Shown: piece by piece, positions 6,610 through 14,729 of the stretch | Layout: each line of letters opens with the position of its first letter | Position numbering within the stretch: the first letter of the stretch is position 1 | Assembly (NCBI GenBank): GCA_964392615.1 | Contig: CAYMRB010000157.1 | Location: 1 to 19,843 of the forward strand | Length of the DNA stretch: 19,843 bases | Direction: 5' to 3' | Source: CAYMRB01 sp964392615 | GTDB lineage: Bacteria; Planctomycetota; UBA8108 | Made by a program: the position numbers and the translations under genes | Notes under the pieces: generated by a model | Database searches by the model: none | Told to the model about the DNA's origin: nothing | The model's input: the letters and a program-made list of their open reading frames with translations, nothing else

Positions 6610-8337
6610 CTACGGGCAGGTCTCGACCTCGCAGCCGAGTGCCGAGTCAGCCGGGTCGGTGCTCCGGGCGCACTCCGGGAACGGTGCCGGAATCGCCGGG
6701 CCGCCGGTGAAGTTGAAGTTCAGCGTGTAGATCGCGTCGCCGACCTGGCCGATGACGTTGCCATCGCCGTTGGAGTCGCAAGCGGCCATGCAGCTAGGCA
6801 CCGGTCCGCCGGTGAAGTTGAAGTTCAACACGAAGATCGCATCGCCGACCTGACCGATGACGTTGCCGTCGCCGTTGCAGTCGCCGCGCAGGAACCCGAG
6901 CCCTTCCGGCTGTGGCTCGCTGTCGATCCCGTTCTCCATCACATCGCGGATCTCGTCCTCGGCGAGCTCCTCGTCCCACAGCCCGACGTCGTCGATGTTC
7001 CCCGCAAACCGGAACTGGTCGCCGAGGTCGGCGCCGGCGCCGATGTGTAGATCGCGCGCCATGTTCGGCGCGTAGCCGTCCAGGTCGGTCGCCGCGACCT
7101 CGATCGCGTCGACGTAGAGCCGCTTGGCGTTCGTCTCGCTGTCGAACGTGATCGCCACGTGCTGCCAGACATCGACCGCGACGGGAGGGCCGGCCAGATT
7201 CCCCCACAGCAACCCGGGCCCTTGGCCGGTCCAGAACGCCCAATTGCCGGCCGCGTCGTTGTAGAGGATATAGCCCTGCGTCTCCGCGCCAGCGTTGACG
7301 TCCTGGCGACTCGTGATGACCGACTGATAGCCGGCCGTCTGCGTCGGTCGCACCCACGCCGTCACGGTGAAGCTCGCCGGATTCAGCTCGGCATCATAGG
7401 GCACGTCGACGGACGCCCCTTGGAAGAGAATCGACGTACCGGTCTCTTCGTTCGCGCCGGGTTCGCCGACCGTCCAGGGCGGCGCCGGAGGAGACCCGTC
7501 GTGGCCGTTGCCGGTCGCGTCCTCCACCGAGCCGGTCCCGGTGGTTCCGGCGGGCTCGTCCAGCGGCCAGTGGGCGACGATGCCGTCCGGAACCGAGATC
7601 GCCCCCTCATCGAGAACTTGAAGCACCTCGTCCTCGCCGAGCGCGATGTCCCACAGCGCGGCGTCGTCGATGCTGCCGCCGAACGGATACTGCGTGCCGA
7701 GGTCGCCGCCCGCGCCGATGTGAAGGTCGCGCAGCGCGTTCGGCGTGTATTGCTGAGAGCCGTCGGTCGTCGGCACTCCGTCGATCCAGATCGTCTTCGT
7801 GCTGGTGTCCGCATCGAAGCTGATCGCCAGATGCGTCCACACGCCGGGAGAGACCGGGCCGCCGACGAGGGGGTCCCACGCCCCTGGACGCCCGGTCCAG
7901 AAGCTCCAATTGCCGGCGGGGTCCGCGTAGAGGATGTAGCCCGCCAACCCGGGTGCCGCATCGTGACGACTGGTGACAACGGACTGATGCTGCGCGATGG
8001 CGTCGAGCCGCGCCCACGCGCAGAAGGTGAAGCTCTCCGGATTGAGCTCCGGATCGTACGGCACGTGGATCGCTCCGCCGCGGAACTCGGCGGCCGTGTC
8101 CGTCTCCGACGGCGCGCCCTCGACCTCGAAGACCACCGGGGATTCGGCAGGCACGACAGCCGTTCCATGGTGAAAGGCCGACGGCCCGGAATCCTCGATG
8201 CCCGCCGGCTCAGCGGCGGTGTCGGTTTCGTCGAGCGTCCAGTGCGCGATCAGGTCCGCGCGCGACGGACTTCCGCTGACCCAAAGCACGCCCACGACTA
8301 CGACCACCGCGCGAACTGACCAATGCAAGCTCCGCAT
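6610..8337 (-). CDS. Secreted tandem LamG-domain protein with dockerin-like C-terminus
   Basis: A 575-residue protein. The signal peptide (about 1-27, ending SPSRA) is followed by two LamG/concanavalin-A-like beta-sandwich domains (about 30-245 and 250-475). They are obvious tandem copies with a 225-residue period: both contain GYILY-x-D-x-AGNW-x-FWTG, DLHIGAG-x-DLG and an IDD-x-x-LWD segment. A dockerin-like module (about 480-550) carries two RGDCNGDG/CDSNGDG calcium loops, each followed by the same NVIGQVGDAI-x-x-LNFNFTGG unit, and the protein ends in LGCEVETCP. LamG domains usually bind glycans or proteins; no catalytic residues are seen, so it is probably a binding or structural protein at the cell surface or outside the cell. 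The ATG is preceded by GAGGTG with suitable spacing. It lies between the sulfatase and the HzsA-related/HEAT gene on the same strand, and probably belongs to the same transcription unit. Confidence 0.85.
   Translation of the reverse strand: MRSLHWSVRAVVVVVGVLWVSGSPSRADLIAHWTLDETDTAAEPAGIEDSGPSAFHHGTAVVPAESPVVFEVEGAPSETDTAAEFRGGAIHVPYDPELNPESFTFCAWARLDAIAQHQSVVTSRHDAAPGLAGYILYADPAGNWSFWTGRPGAWDPLVGGPVSPGVWTHLAISFDADTSTKTIWIDGVPTTDGSQQYTPNALRDLHIGAGGDLGTQYPFGGSIDDAALWDIALGEDEVLQVLDEGAISVPDGIVAHWPLDEPAGTTGTGSVEDATGNGHDGSPPAPPWTVGEPGANEETGTSILFQGASVDVPYDAELNPASFTVTAWVRPTQTAGYQSVITSRQDVNAGAETQGYILYNDAAGNWAFWTGQGPGLLWGNLAGPPVAVDVWQHVAITFDSETNAKRLYVDAIEVAATDLDGYAPNMARDLHIGAGADLGDQFRFAGNIDDVGLWDEELAEDEIRDVMENGIDSEPQPEGLGFLRGDCNGDGNVIGQVGDAIFVLNFNFTGGPVPSCMAACDSNGDGNVIGQVGDAIYTLNFNFTGGPAIPAPFPECARSTDPADSALGCEVETCP
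6701..6879 (-). repeat. Direct DNA repeat encoding the two dockerin-like units
   Basis: The segment 6701-6774 recurs at 6806-6879 with a 105-bp (35-codon) offset and only scattered substitutions. It encodes the two Ca-loop plus LNFNFTGG units. The high nucleotide identity indicates recent duplication or gene conversion between the units. Confidence 0.85.
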
Positions 8338-8429
8338 GACACACCTCGTCGTACAGACCGCGTAGAACTCCGTGAGGAACCGACCCCGCCACGAGACGAA
8401 CCTATCGTAGCAGGTGTGAGGACGATGTG

Positions 8430-10478
8430 TCAGCCGTCACCGCGGCGAACCGCCGTCGCGGCGGCGTCGATCTCGCCATCGCACGAGAAATCGTCACACG
8501 TCACGTGCCCCCAGCCGGAGCGGCTGGCGTCCACGATGCGCAGAACGAGCGGCCTGCCGATCCACGCCCTGGCGTCCCAACGCACGCGGCGCAGCGCCGG
8601 CCCGCCCTGACCGCTCGCCTTCCGCACCTCTTTGCCGTCGAGCGTACAAAGCGCGACCCGCGTCGACTCCGTCGCGCCACCGCCGACGAGGAACGAGATC
8701 GGAGCGCTTCGCAGGACGAACACGGGCGACTCGATGACGCCGGTGAATCGGTCGTCGCCCGTGTCGCGGTCCGTACGATTGCCGGTGAACACGAGGAAGC
8801 GCTTCTGCTTGTTGAACGGCTGATGGCGATGGTTCGGAAGACCGACGCGATCCGTCACGACAGCGCCGAACTCGCCTTCGACGACCTTCCAGTCCTGCAG
8901 GTCGCCGATCTCGAAATCGAAACGCAGCTTGCCGACCGGCGCCGCGCGATCCCAGACGACCGGCGGCCGGGAAGGACGCCCCCGAGGGCTTCCCCCGTCA
9001 CGACGGGCGGCATCCGGACGCCACAATCCTGGACGTCGCGGCCCGTCGTCGAAGAAGCGCGCGCCGGAACCGATGCGATCGTAGTCGCCGAGGTCCTCGC
9101 GAGCCTTCTCGACCAGCTGCGACAACCGTGACACGACCTCCGGGTGCTCACTCGACACATCACGCCGTTCGCCCGGATCCGCGGCGAGATCGTGAAGCCG
9201 CGGCGCCGGCACGCCGCTGCCGTGAAACCGGCCGCTCCAGCCGACCCACTTCGGGAACTCCGGCCGCGGCAGAATCAGCTTCCAGCGTCCGCTGCGCACG
9301 GCTTGCAGGTGCGTGAACGCGTAGTAGTAGAACGCTTCTCGCCGCTCGGCCTGCGTCGACGACGCTGCTCCTGTGATCAGGGAGGCGATATCGCGCCCGT
9401 CGAGCTTCCGGTCGGTCGGCAGTTCCGCACCTGCGAGGTTCGCGAGCGTCGGAAGCAGATCGATCGTCGCCGCGACCTCGCCGCAGACCCCGCCGGCCGG
9501 AATCCTGCCGGGCCAGCGCATGACACACGGCACGCGAAGGCCGCCTTCCCACGTCAACATCTTGTAGCCGCGCAGCGGCAACGCCGTTCCCGAGTGCTCC
9601 GCCGGGATGAACGGTCGGCCGCCCGGCTGGTTGCCGCGCGTGGTCTCGATCCACGGGCCGTTGTCCGACGTGAAGATCACCAGTGTCGATGCGTCGAGGT
9701 CGAGGTCCTCGAGCGCCGCGAGAATCGCGCCGGTCGACGCGTCGATCTCCTCGATCGCATCGCCGTACGGCCCGTACTTGCTGCGTCCCCGGAACTTCTC
9801 GCTCGCGCCGAGCGGGATGTGTGGCATGTTGTGCGCGAGATACACGAAGAACGGGCGATCGCGGTGCTCGCGGATGAAGCGGATCGTCTCGCGCGTGTAG
9901 TCGGCCGTGATGCCGTCCCAGCTGTCGATGGCCGGCTTCACGACCTCGCGATTGCGCAAGAGCGGGCTGCGGAACTTGTGGTCCTCGACGCGCACGGTGA
10001 AGCCGTTGTAGAGCGGCGTGCCGTAGAAGTGGTCGAAGCCCTGCCCGTTCGGCATCGTCGACGGATCCCACCCGCCGTCCTTCGCCCGGAGCCCGAGGTG
10101 CCATTTGCCGATCGCGGCCGTCGCATAGCCGCGACCGCGTAGCAGCTCGGCGATCGTGATCTCTTCGGAGTGCAGGATCGTGTGCTGGTGCTTGCGATTG
10201 CCCGGCTCCGCGACGCGGATCGGATAGCAGCCGGTCATCAAGGCCGCGCGGCTCGGCCCGCAGACGGCCTGCGCGTAGAAGCTCGTGAAGCGCACGCCCT
10301 CGCGTGCCATGCGGTCGATGTGCGGCGTGCGGATCTTCGTCGCGCCGAAGCAGCCGAGGTCGGCCCAGCCCTGGTCGTCAGTGAAGATCAGGACGACGTT
10401 GGGCGGGCGCTCCGCAGCAGCGCTCGCCGTGGTCGCCACGAGCAGAGCCCACAAGAGAACGACCTTCCTGGTACTCAT
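8430..10478 (-). CDS. Secreted type I (formylglycine) sulfatase with C-terminal jelly-roll domain
   Basis: A 682-residue protein with a signal peptide (about 1-22) and an alkaline-phosphatase-fold sulfatase domain (about 25-480). Catalytic markers are the metal ligands D34-D35 in FTDDQGW, the formylglycine cysteine C73 in CGPSRAALMTG, K125 and H127 in GKWHLG, H220 in MPHIP, D272-N273 in TSDNGPW and K306. By family knowledge C73 is oxidised to formylglycine by a maturase, which is not encoded in this window, and the enzyme then hydrolyses sulfate esters. After about residue 515 an extra beta-rich domain begins LRFDFEIGDLQDWKV and ends near RIVDASRSGWGHVTCDDF, resembling the ligand-binding jelly-roll found on many planctomycete sulfatases and glycosidases. 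The ATG has GGAGGAG five bases upstream and follows the PhoD-like gene's stop by 16 bp, so the two are almost certainly co-transcribed. The natural substrate, probably a sulfated glycan, is unknown. Confidence 0.95.
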   Translation of the reverse strand: MSTRKVVLLWALLVATTASAAAERPPNVVLIFTDDQGWADLGCFGATKIRTPHIDRMAREGVRFTSFYAQAVCGPSRAALMTGCYPIRVAEPGNRKHQHTILHSEEITIAELLRGRGYATAAIGKWHLGLRAKDGGWDPSTMPNGQGFDHFYGTPLYNGFTVRVEDHKFRSPLLRNREVVKPAIDSWDGITADYTRETIRFIREHRDRPFFVYLAHNMPHIPLGASEKFRGRSKYGPYGDAIEEIDASTGAILAALEDLDLDASTLVIFTSDNGPWIETTRGNQPGGRPFIPAEHSGTALPLRGYKMLTWEGGLRVPCVMRWPGRIPAGGVCGEVAATIDLLPTLANLAGAELPTDRKLDGRDIASLITGAASSTQAERREAFYYYAFTHLQAVRSGRWKLILPRPEFPKWVGWSGRFHGSGVPAPRLHDLAADPGERRDVSSEHPEVVSRLSQLVEKAREDLGDYDRIGSGARFFDDGPRRPGLWRPDAARRDGGSPRGRPSRPPVVWDRAAPVGKLRFDFEIGDLQDWKVVEGEFGAVVTDRVGLPNHRHQPFNKQKRFLVFTGNRTDRDTGDDRFTGVIESPVFVLRSAPISFLVGGGATESTRVALCTLDGKEVRKASGQGGPALRRVRWDARAWIGRPLVLRIVDASRSGWGHVTCDDFSCDGEIDAAATAVRRGDG

Positions 10479-10494
10479 ACGGACTCCTCCACGG

Positions 10495-13400
10495 TCAGCA
10501 GTCGGGATACTCCTCGCAGCCGAGATCGCCGCGCGACCCCGGCGCGTCGCTATCCGGGCCGCACGGAGCTGGCGGCACGCCGGGTTCCGCGGGAGGCGCG
10601 CCCCCCTGGAACAGGAAGCCCAGCAGAGAGATACCGTCCGAGATGTTCACGGCGCCGTCGTTGTCCGTATCCGCAGATTCCAGACAGGCAGGCGGCGGTC
10701 CGCCCTGAAACAGGAAGCCGAGCGTGAACACCGCATCGGAGAGATTCACGTCGCCGTCGGCATTGCTGTCGCCGCGGTGGAACCGCGTTCGGTCGATCGG
10801 CCGGGCCTCCTGATTCTCGAACGTTCGACTGAAACCGCTGTCCGGTTCGGTCAGCCGCACGGTGTATCGGCCCGGCGCGAAGACATGCGGCCTGAAGCGC
10901 GTCCCCTGAATGCGCAGGGAGTACACGGTCTCGCCGCTCGCCTCGTCGATCACCGTGACGACCGGATCCTCGACGCCATCGCTGTCGACCTCCGGAAGAA
11001 ACGCCACCGGCTCGCGCCCGTAGTTGTCCTCCTGGCGCACCGTGATCGGCCACCCCTCGAACTGGCCGCCGGTCGAGGGATCTCCGGGCACGGCATAGCG
11101 CGGCCAGTTCTCGAAGGTGATCGTGCGGTCGGTCTTGTCGAAGCGAACGACGCCGTAGCCGCCGGCTCGATCGTGCAGGCCGAGCGGTGCGCGGTGCGTC
11201 GTCACGCCCTCGTAGAACGCGGCCGGATTGGCCACCGCGCTGACAGTGACTCGATTGCCGAACCCGTCCACGAACGGACCGAGGACGGGACGGACGCGCG
11301 CAGCGACGCCCCCCGCAGGATTGGCCGGATCGAAAGCGCGCGGGAAGAAGTTCGCCGCGCACGGCACGCAGAAGGTGTGGTTCGAATCTCCGAACGCGTC
11401 GAGGCCGTGATGCGCCGTGACGGAGAGATGCTGGTCGCCACAGATATGCGGGGCGAAAGCTTTGCGCAGACGCGCGATCGCGCGAACGCGGCCGGAGTAC
11501 GGCCAACCGCCCGAGTCGTAGTCGAAGTAGCGGCGGAAGTAGTTCTCGCCCGTATGCGTCGGTACGCTCGCGAACATCGTCTGCGAGAGCGCCGCCTTCA
11601 TGTCGGCACCGCGCCAGTCCTCGATCCACGCGTCGAGGAAGTCGAGCTGACGCGCCCCGAGCAGGTTCATTCCGGGAGGATCGACAACCGCCGGATCCGG
11701 AAGCGGCTGAGCAGCTCCGGGGACCGGATCCGGCATGCCGGGCTGGCCCCGGAATCCGTTCTTGAACTTCCTGTCCTCGAGCACCGCGAAGCTGATGCGT
11801 CCGTAGCGCAGGTGGCTGTAGTAGACGCCGATGCCCTGCTCGACCGGCGTCGGATCGAAGGGATCGGGAAGATGGCTCGTCTGCGTGCGCTCGACCATGC
11901 GCACGAAGCGCGCCGGCCGCACATAGCCGCCCCGCTCCTGCTCGCCGATCGCGCGTCCCCCCTGACCCCAGAGGTTCCCCTGGTAGACGTCGTGGTCATC
12001 CGGCAGGCAGACGCACGGTATGTCCCGCGCCAACTCGGCGAAGGTCCAGCACCAGAAGAACCACTTGTAGAGGTAGTCGATCTCGCGCGTGCGCGCATCG
12101 CTATGGTCCGCTCGGGTCGGACTGCTGCCCTCGTAGATCTGGTCCCCGGCGAAGAAGAGCAGGTCGGGCTCGTGAGCTGCCATCCCTGCCGTGAGATCCG
12201 GGTGCGGGAAGATGACGTAATCGGGGCTCCACAGGACAGAGTTGCCGGAGTCGACCCCTTGGTTCCCTTGGCCCCGCTTGATCACGTGGGTCAAGCCCGT
12301 GGTGCCGGCCAGGACGATGCTGCGCTTCGCGATCGGGTCGCGGCGCACCGTGCCCTCCCACGTGTGCGTGGCGATCGAGTCATCCGCCGCGGTCAGATCG
12401 ACCTTGACGCGATACGGCACGTCGCGACCGCTGTCCCACGCCTCGACGCGGAACGTCGCCGTGAAGCCGACCGGGTCGATCGGCGCCGTGGCCACGCTCT
12501 CCCATGCGCCGCCGACGTCGATCTCGAGCTCGGCGCTCGTCGCCTCGTCGCTAGAGATCGGCGTCAGCTGAGCGGTCAGCTTGAGGATCCCGTCGCTCAA
12601 GGTGTGCTGCGCGCAGACGATCGGGCCGAAGCGGTCCGAGTCACTGCGGTCGAGCTTGCTGCCGGACGCCCGCCAATCGTCGAACCAGAACCTGCCCGGC
12701 GCTCCGCCCGTTCCCGGATGCGACACGAGGCCGACGTTGCCGATGAGCCGGACGGGCGGGACGTCGCGCAGCATGGCCGAGCTGAGCACGTCTCCCGTGT
12801 CGACATCCCGCACCTCGAGCTCGAGGCGGTAGTTCGGACCGATGAATGTGCAGCTGAGCGCGAGATCGACCTCGGTCTCGCTGACTCCCGGCGCGTCCCC
12901 GGCGACGACGATCGGCTGCCCGAGCCGAGCGTTGTCGCGGAAGACGGCTCGCAACGCGCCGTCGACGCCGGCGAAGATTCCCCCGTCCTGGCCGGGACTG
13001 TGGTGGACGAGAGCGGCGCCCCGGACATCGAGTCGCTGGCCGGCACCGACGAGGAAGCCCGCCAGGACGTCCGCGTTGAACGCTCCGGCGACGGGCCTCC
13101 CGGTCCGCACGCTCATGGCGAAATTCGCCGGCGTCTCGGCGAGTCGCGCGCTGAGGAGGTGCACGGTGCGCATCGGCTTGGCGACGAGCGCGGTGCGACA
13201 CTCCAGCCGCCCGCTGCGCGTTTGCCAGTCCTGCAGTCGGTTGGCCCACAGCTCGGCGCCGACCCAGATGCGGTTCCGAGCTCCCGACCAGTCGATCGAG
13301 AGCTCCTCCGCCGGTAGCACGCCCGGGTAGGCGTTCAGCGAGACACGGTCGACGCCGAAAAAGCGGGTCTCCGGGCTCGGTGTACCGCGGAACCGAATGC

Positions 13401-14589
13401 CGACGCGCCTGCCGGCGTGCTCGTCGAGATCGCCGAAGTAGCTCACCAGCTGGAAGGACCGCCAGCTGGCGCGGACTGCGGGCGCGAGCTCGAAGACGCG
13501 ACTCGCCACGGGAACGCGCTCGCCGGGTTCACCCTCGACCCAGAGCTCGACGGTCATCGAGGCGGGCAGCCCTTCGAAGCGACTGGCGTCGAATCGCAGA
13601 CTGAACGCATCGCCGACCGCGATCGTGTGCTCGGTCAATTGGTATAGCGTCGCGTCGTCCTCGACCGCGAAGCGCCAATCGCCATTGCGTGCGGCCGTCT
13701 CCCAGTGAACGACCCGCGCGTCGCCGGTGGCGCTCCAGCCCGGTACGGATGGATCGGGAAGCGCTTGAACGTCGTCGCCTCGGTTGATCTCGGCGCCCGG
13801 GTTGGTCACGTCGATCGAGACCGGCGGATCGCCAAGCGGCGGAGGTGGCGGCGGCGGCGGCGGCGGCGGCAGAGGCTCCTCGCGCCGGATCGAGAAGTCG
13901 AACCAGGTGAAGCTGTCGCTCCCGGCATTGCCGTCCGGCCCGACGCCGACGTAGACGACGTCGCCGACCTCACACTCGCCGAGCGAGACGTCGAAGCTGT
14001 GCGCCGCGCCGTCCTTCGGTATCTGCGCGTCGAGAGCCGCCGGCGAGTCGTTGACGTGAACGAACACGCGCAGCGGTGTGCCGCTCGCATTCGTGGCTCC
14101 GATCGAGCTCATCGCGATGGAGTACGCGTCCGCGCCGTCGTCGGCCTGGATCTCGTAGGCCGCGATCACGTAGCGGTCGACCGCGTTGCCGACGCCGCCG
14201 TTCTGGGACGAGCCGAGCCCGGGATGTCCCCCACCCGTAGCTTGCAGGCGCAGATAGCCGGACGGTTGGTTGTTTCCGTTCGTGCCGTCGCCATCCGCGG
14301 TCCACTGGAGATTCGTTCCGGACCAGACGAGCGGCCGGTAGTGCGACGCAGTGCCGACGGGATGGGACGCACCGCTTCCGGCGCTCGTTCCGGGCCGCCA
14401 GCCCTCAGGAGCATTCCAGTAGTAGCCCCAGCCCGTCCCGAGCGCGGCCATGTCGGCCGTGTCGACGCCAGCGCTCGCGCCGACCGCGAAGTCGCCGCGC
14501 AGGCTGGCGACGATCTCCGCGCGGGCCGGGGTGAGGTCGAGAAGGCCGAACGCAACGACGAGGACCGGCAGAACGGAACGTGTGAGCAT
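10495..14589 (-). CDS. Large secreted PhoD-like metallophosphoesterase with binding modules and dockerin-like tail
   Basis: A 1364-residue protein. The signal peptide (about 1-24) is followed by a beta-rich N-terminal domain (about 28-232), an 11-proline linker (241-251), a galactose-binding-like domain (about 258-425) and a further beta-rich stretch (about 430-755). The PhoD-like phosphoesterase domain (about 765-1240) has FAGDQIYEG with D816, D864-D865-H866-D867 in LPDDHDVYQGN, and GDQH with D1052 and H1054. The C-terminus (about 1270-1364) has two dockerin-like units, RGDSNADGDVNLSDAV and DTDNDGAVNISDGI, each followed by LGFLFQGG, and ends LGCEEYPDC. PhoD enzymes hydrolyse phosphate mono- or diesters with bound metal ions; the large modular N-terminus suggests a polymeric or surface-bound substrate. 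The opening strand of the phosphoesterase domain (LAGTTGLTH) does not clearly show the usual first metal-binding motif, so activity is not guaranteed. The stop codon is 16 bp before the sulfatase ATG. Only a weak AGG lies upstream of its own ATG. Confidence 0.85.
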   Translation of the reverse strand: MLTRSVLPVLVVAFGLLDLTPARAEIVASLRGDFAVGASAGVDTADMAALGTGWGYYWNAPEGWRPGTSAGSGASHPVGTASHYRPLVWSGTNLQWTADGDGTNGNNQPSGYLRLQATGGGHPGLGSSQNGGVGNAVDRYVIAAYEIQADDGADAYSIAMSSIGATNASGTPLRVFVHVNDSPAALDAQIPKDGAAHSFDVSLGECEVGDVVYVGVGPDGNAGSDSFTWFDFSIRREEPLPPPPPPPPPPPLGDPPVSIDVTNPGAEINRGDDVQALPDPSVPGWSATGDARVVHWETAARNGDWRFAVEDDATLYQLTEHTIAVGDAFSLRFDASRFEGLPASMTVELWVEGEPGERVPVASRVFELAPAVRASWRSFQLVSYFGDLDEHAGRRVGIRFRGTPSPETRFFGVDRVSLNAYPGVLPAEELSIDWSGARNRIWVGAELWANRLQDWQTRSGRLECRTALVAKPMRTVHLLSARLAETPANFAMSVRTGRPVAGAFNADVLAGFLVGAGQRLDVRGAALVHHSPGQDGGIFAGVDGALRAVFRDNARLGQPIVVAGDAPGVSETEVDLALSCTFIGPNYRLELEVRDVDTGDVLSSAMLRDVPPVRLIGNVGLVSHPGTGGAPGRFWFDDWRASGSKLDRSDSDRFGPIVCAQHTLSDGILKLTAQLTPISSDEATSAELEIDVGGAWESVATAPIDPVGFTATFRVEAWDSGRDVPYRVKVDLTAADDSIATHTWEGTVRRDPIAKRSIVLAGTTGLTHVIKRGQGNQGVDSGNSVLWSPDYVIFPHPDLTAGMAAHEPDLLFFAGDQIYEGSSPTRADHSDARTREIDYLYKWFFWCWTFAELARDIPCVCLPDDHDVYQGNLWGQGGRAIGEQERGGYVRPARFVRMVERTQTSHLPDPFDPTPVEQGIGVYYSHLRYGRISFAVLEDRKFKNGFRGQPGMPDPVPGAAQPLPDPAVVDPPGMNLLGARQLDFLDAWIEDWRGADMKAALSQTMFASVPTHTGENYFRRYFDYDSGGWPYSGRVRAIARLRKAFAPHICGDQHLSVTAHHGLDAFGDSNHTFCVPCAANFFPRAFDPANPAGGVAARVRPVLGPFVDGFGNRVTVSAVANPAAFYEGVTTHRAPLGLHDRAGGYGVVRFDKTDRTITFENWPRYAVPGDPSTGGQFEGWPITVRQEDNYGREPVAFLPEVDSDGVEDPVVTVIDEASGETVYSLRIQGTRFRPHVFAPGRYTVRLTEPDSGFSRTFENQEARPIDRTRFHRGDSNADGDVNLSDAVFTLGFLFQGGPPPACLESADTDNDGAVNISDGISLLGFLFQGGAPPAEPGVPPAPCGPDSDAPGSRGDLGCEEYPDC
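13847..13870 (-). repeat. (GGC)8 trinucleotide repeat encoding a polyproline linker
   Basis: Eight perfect GGC units on the plus strand are read on the minus strand as CCG proline codons and, with neighbouring codons, give P241-P251. The tract joins the N-terminal beta-domain to the next binding domain of the PhoD-like protein. The 3-bp period means length changes by slippage would stay in frame. Confidence 0.85.
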
Positions 14590-14729
14590 CGAGTCGAGCC
14601 TGTTCGTGAGCGGAAGCGGCTACGGTCGCGGATTCGCCCAATGCAACCTGAGCTCCAGTCTGCCACACGCGCGCGCCGGGAGCGCCGACGTTCTGCCGCA
14701 CGGGAGACCTTGGCAGCCCCGTCACGCCG
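14590..14729. other. 140-bp spacer between HzsA-related and PhoD-like genes
   Basis: No ORF with coding character, convincing promoter or strong hairpin is seen here. On the minus strand the PhoD-like gene has only a weak AGG ribosome-binding site about 9 nt before its ATG. Whether the two flanking genes share one transcript cannot be decided from the sequence. Confidence 0.5.

Noticed and set aside
6610..10770. A cellulosome based on dockerin-like tails
   Set aside because: No cohesin or scaffoldin is present and the tails carry a distinct cysteine motif; in this lineage such repeats are common on secreted proteins.
10285..13317. 1010-codon plus-strand ORF opposite the sulfatase and PhoD-like genes
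   Set aside because: It spans two well-supported minus-strand genes and their junction, has low-complexity Arg-rich composition and has no start signal.
14590..14729. Terminator between the triheme and PhoD-like genes
   Set aside because: Only 4-bp stems can be formed and there is no T-run.
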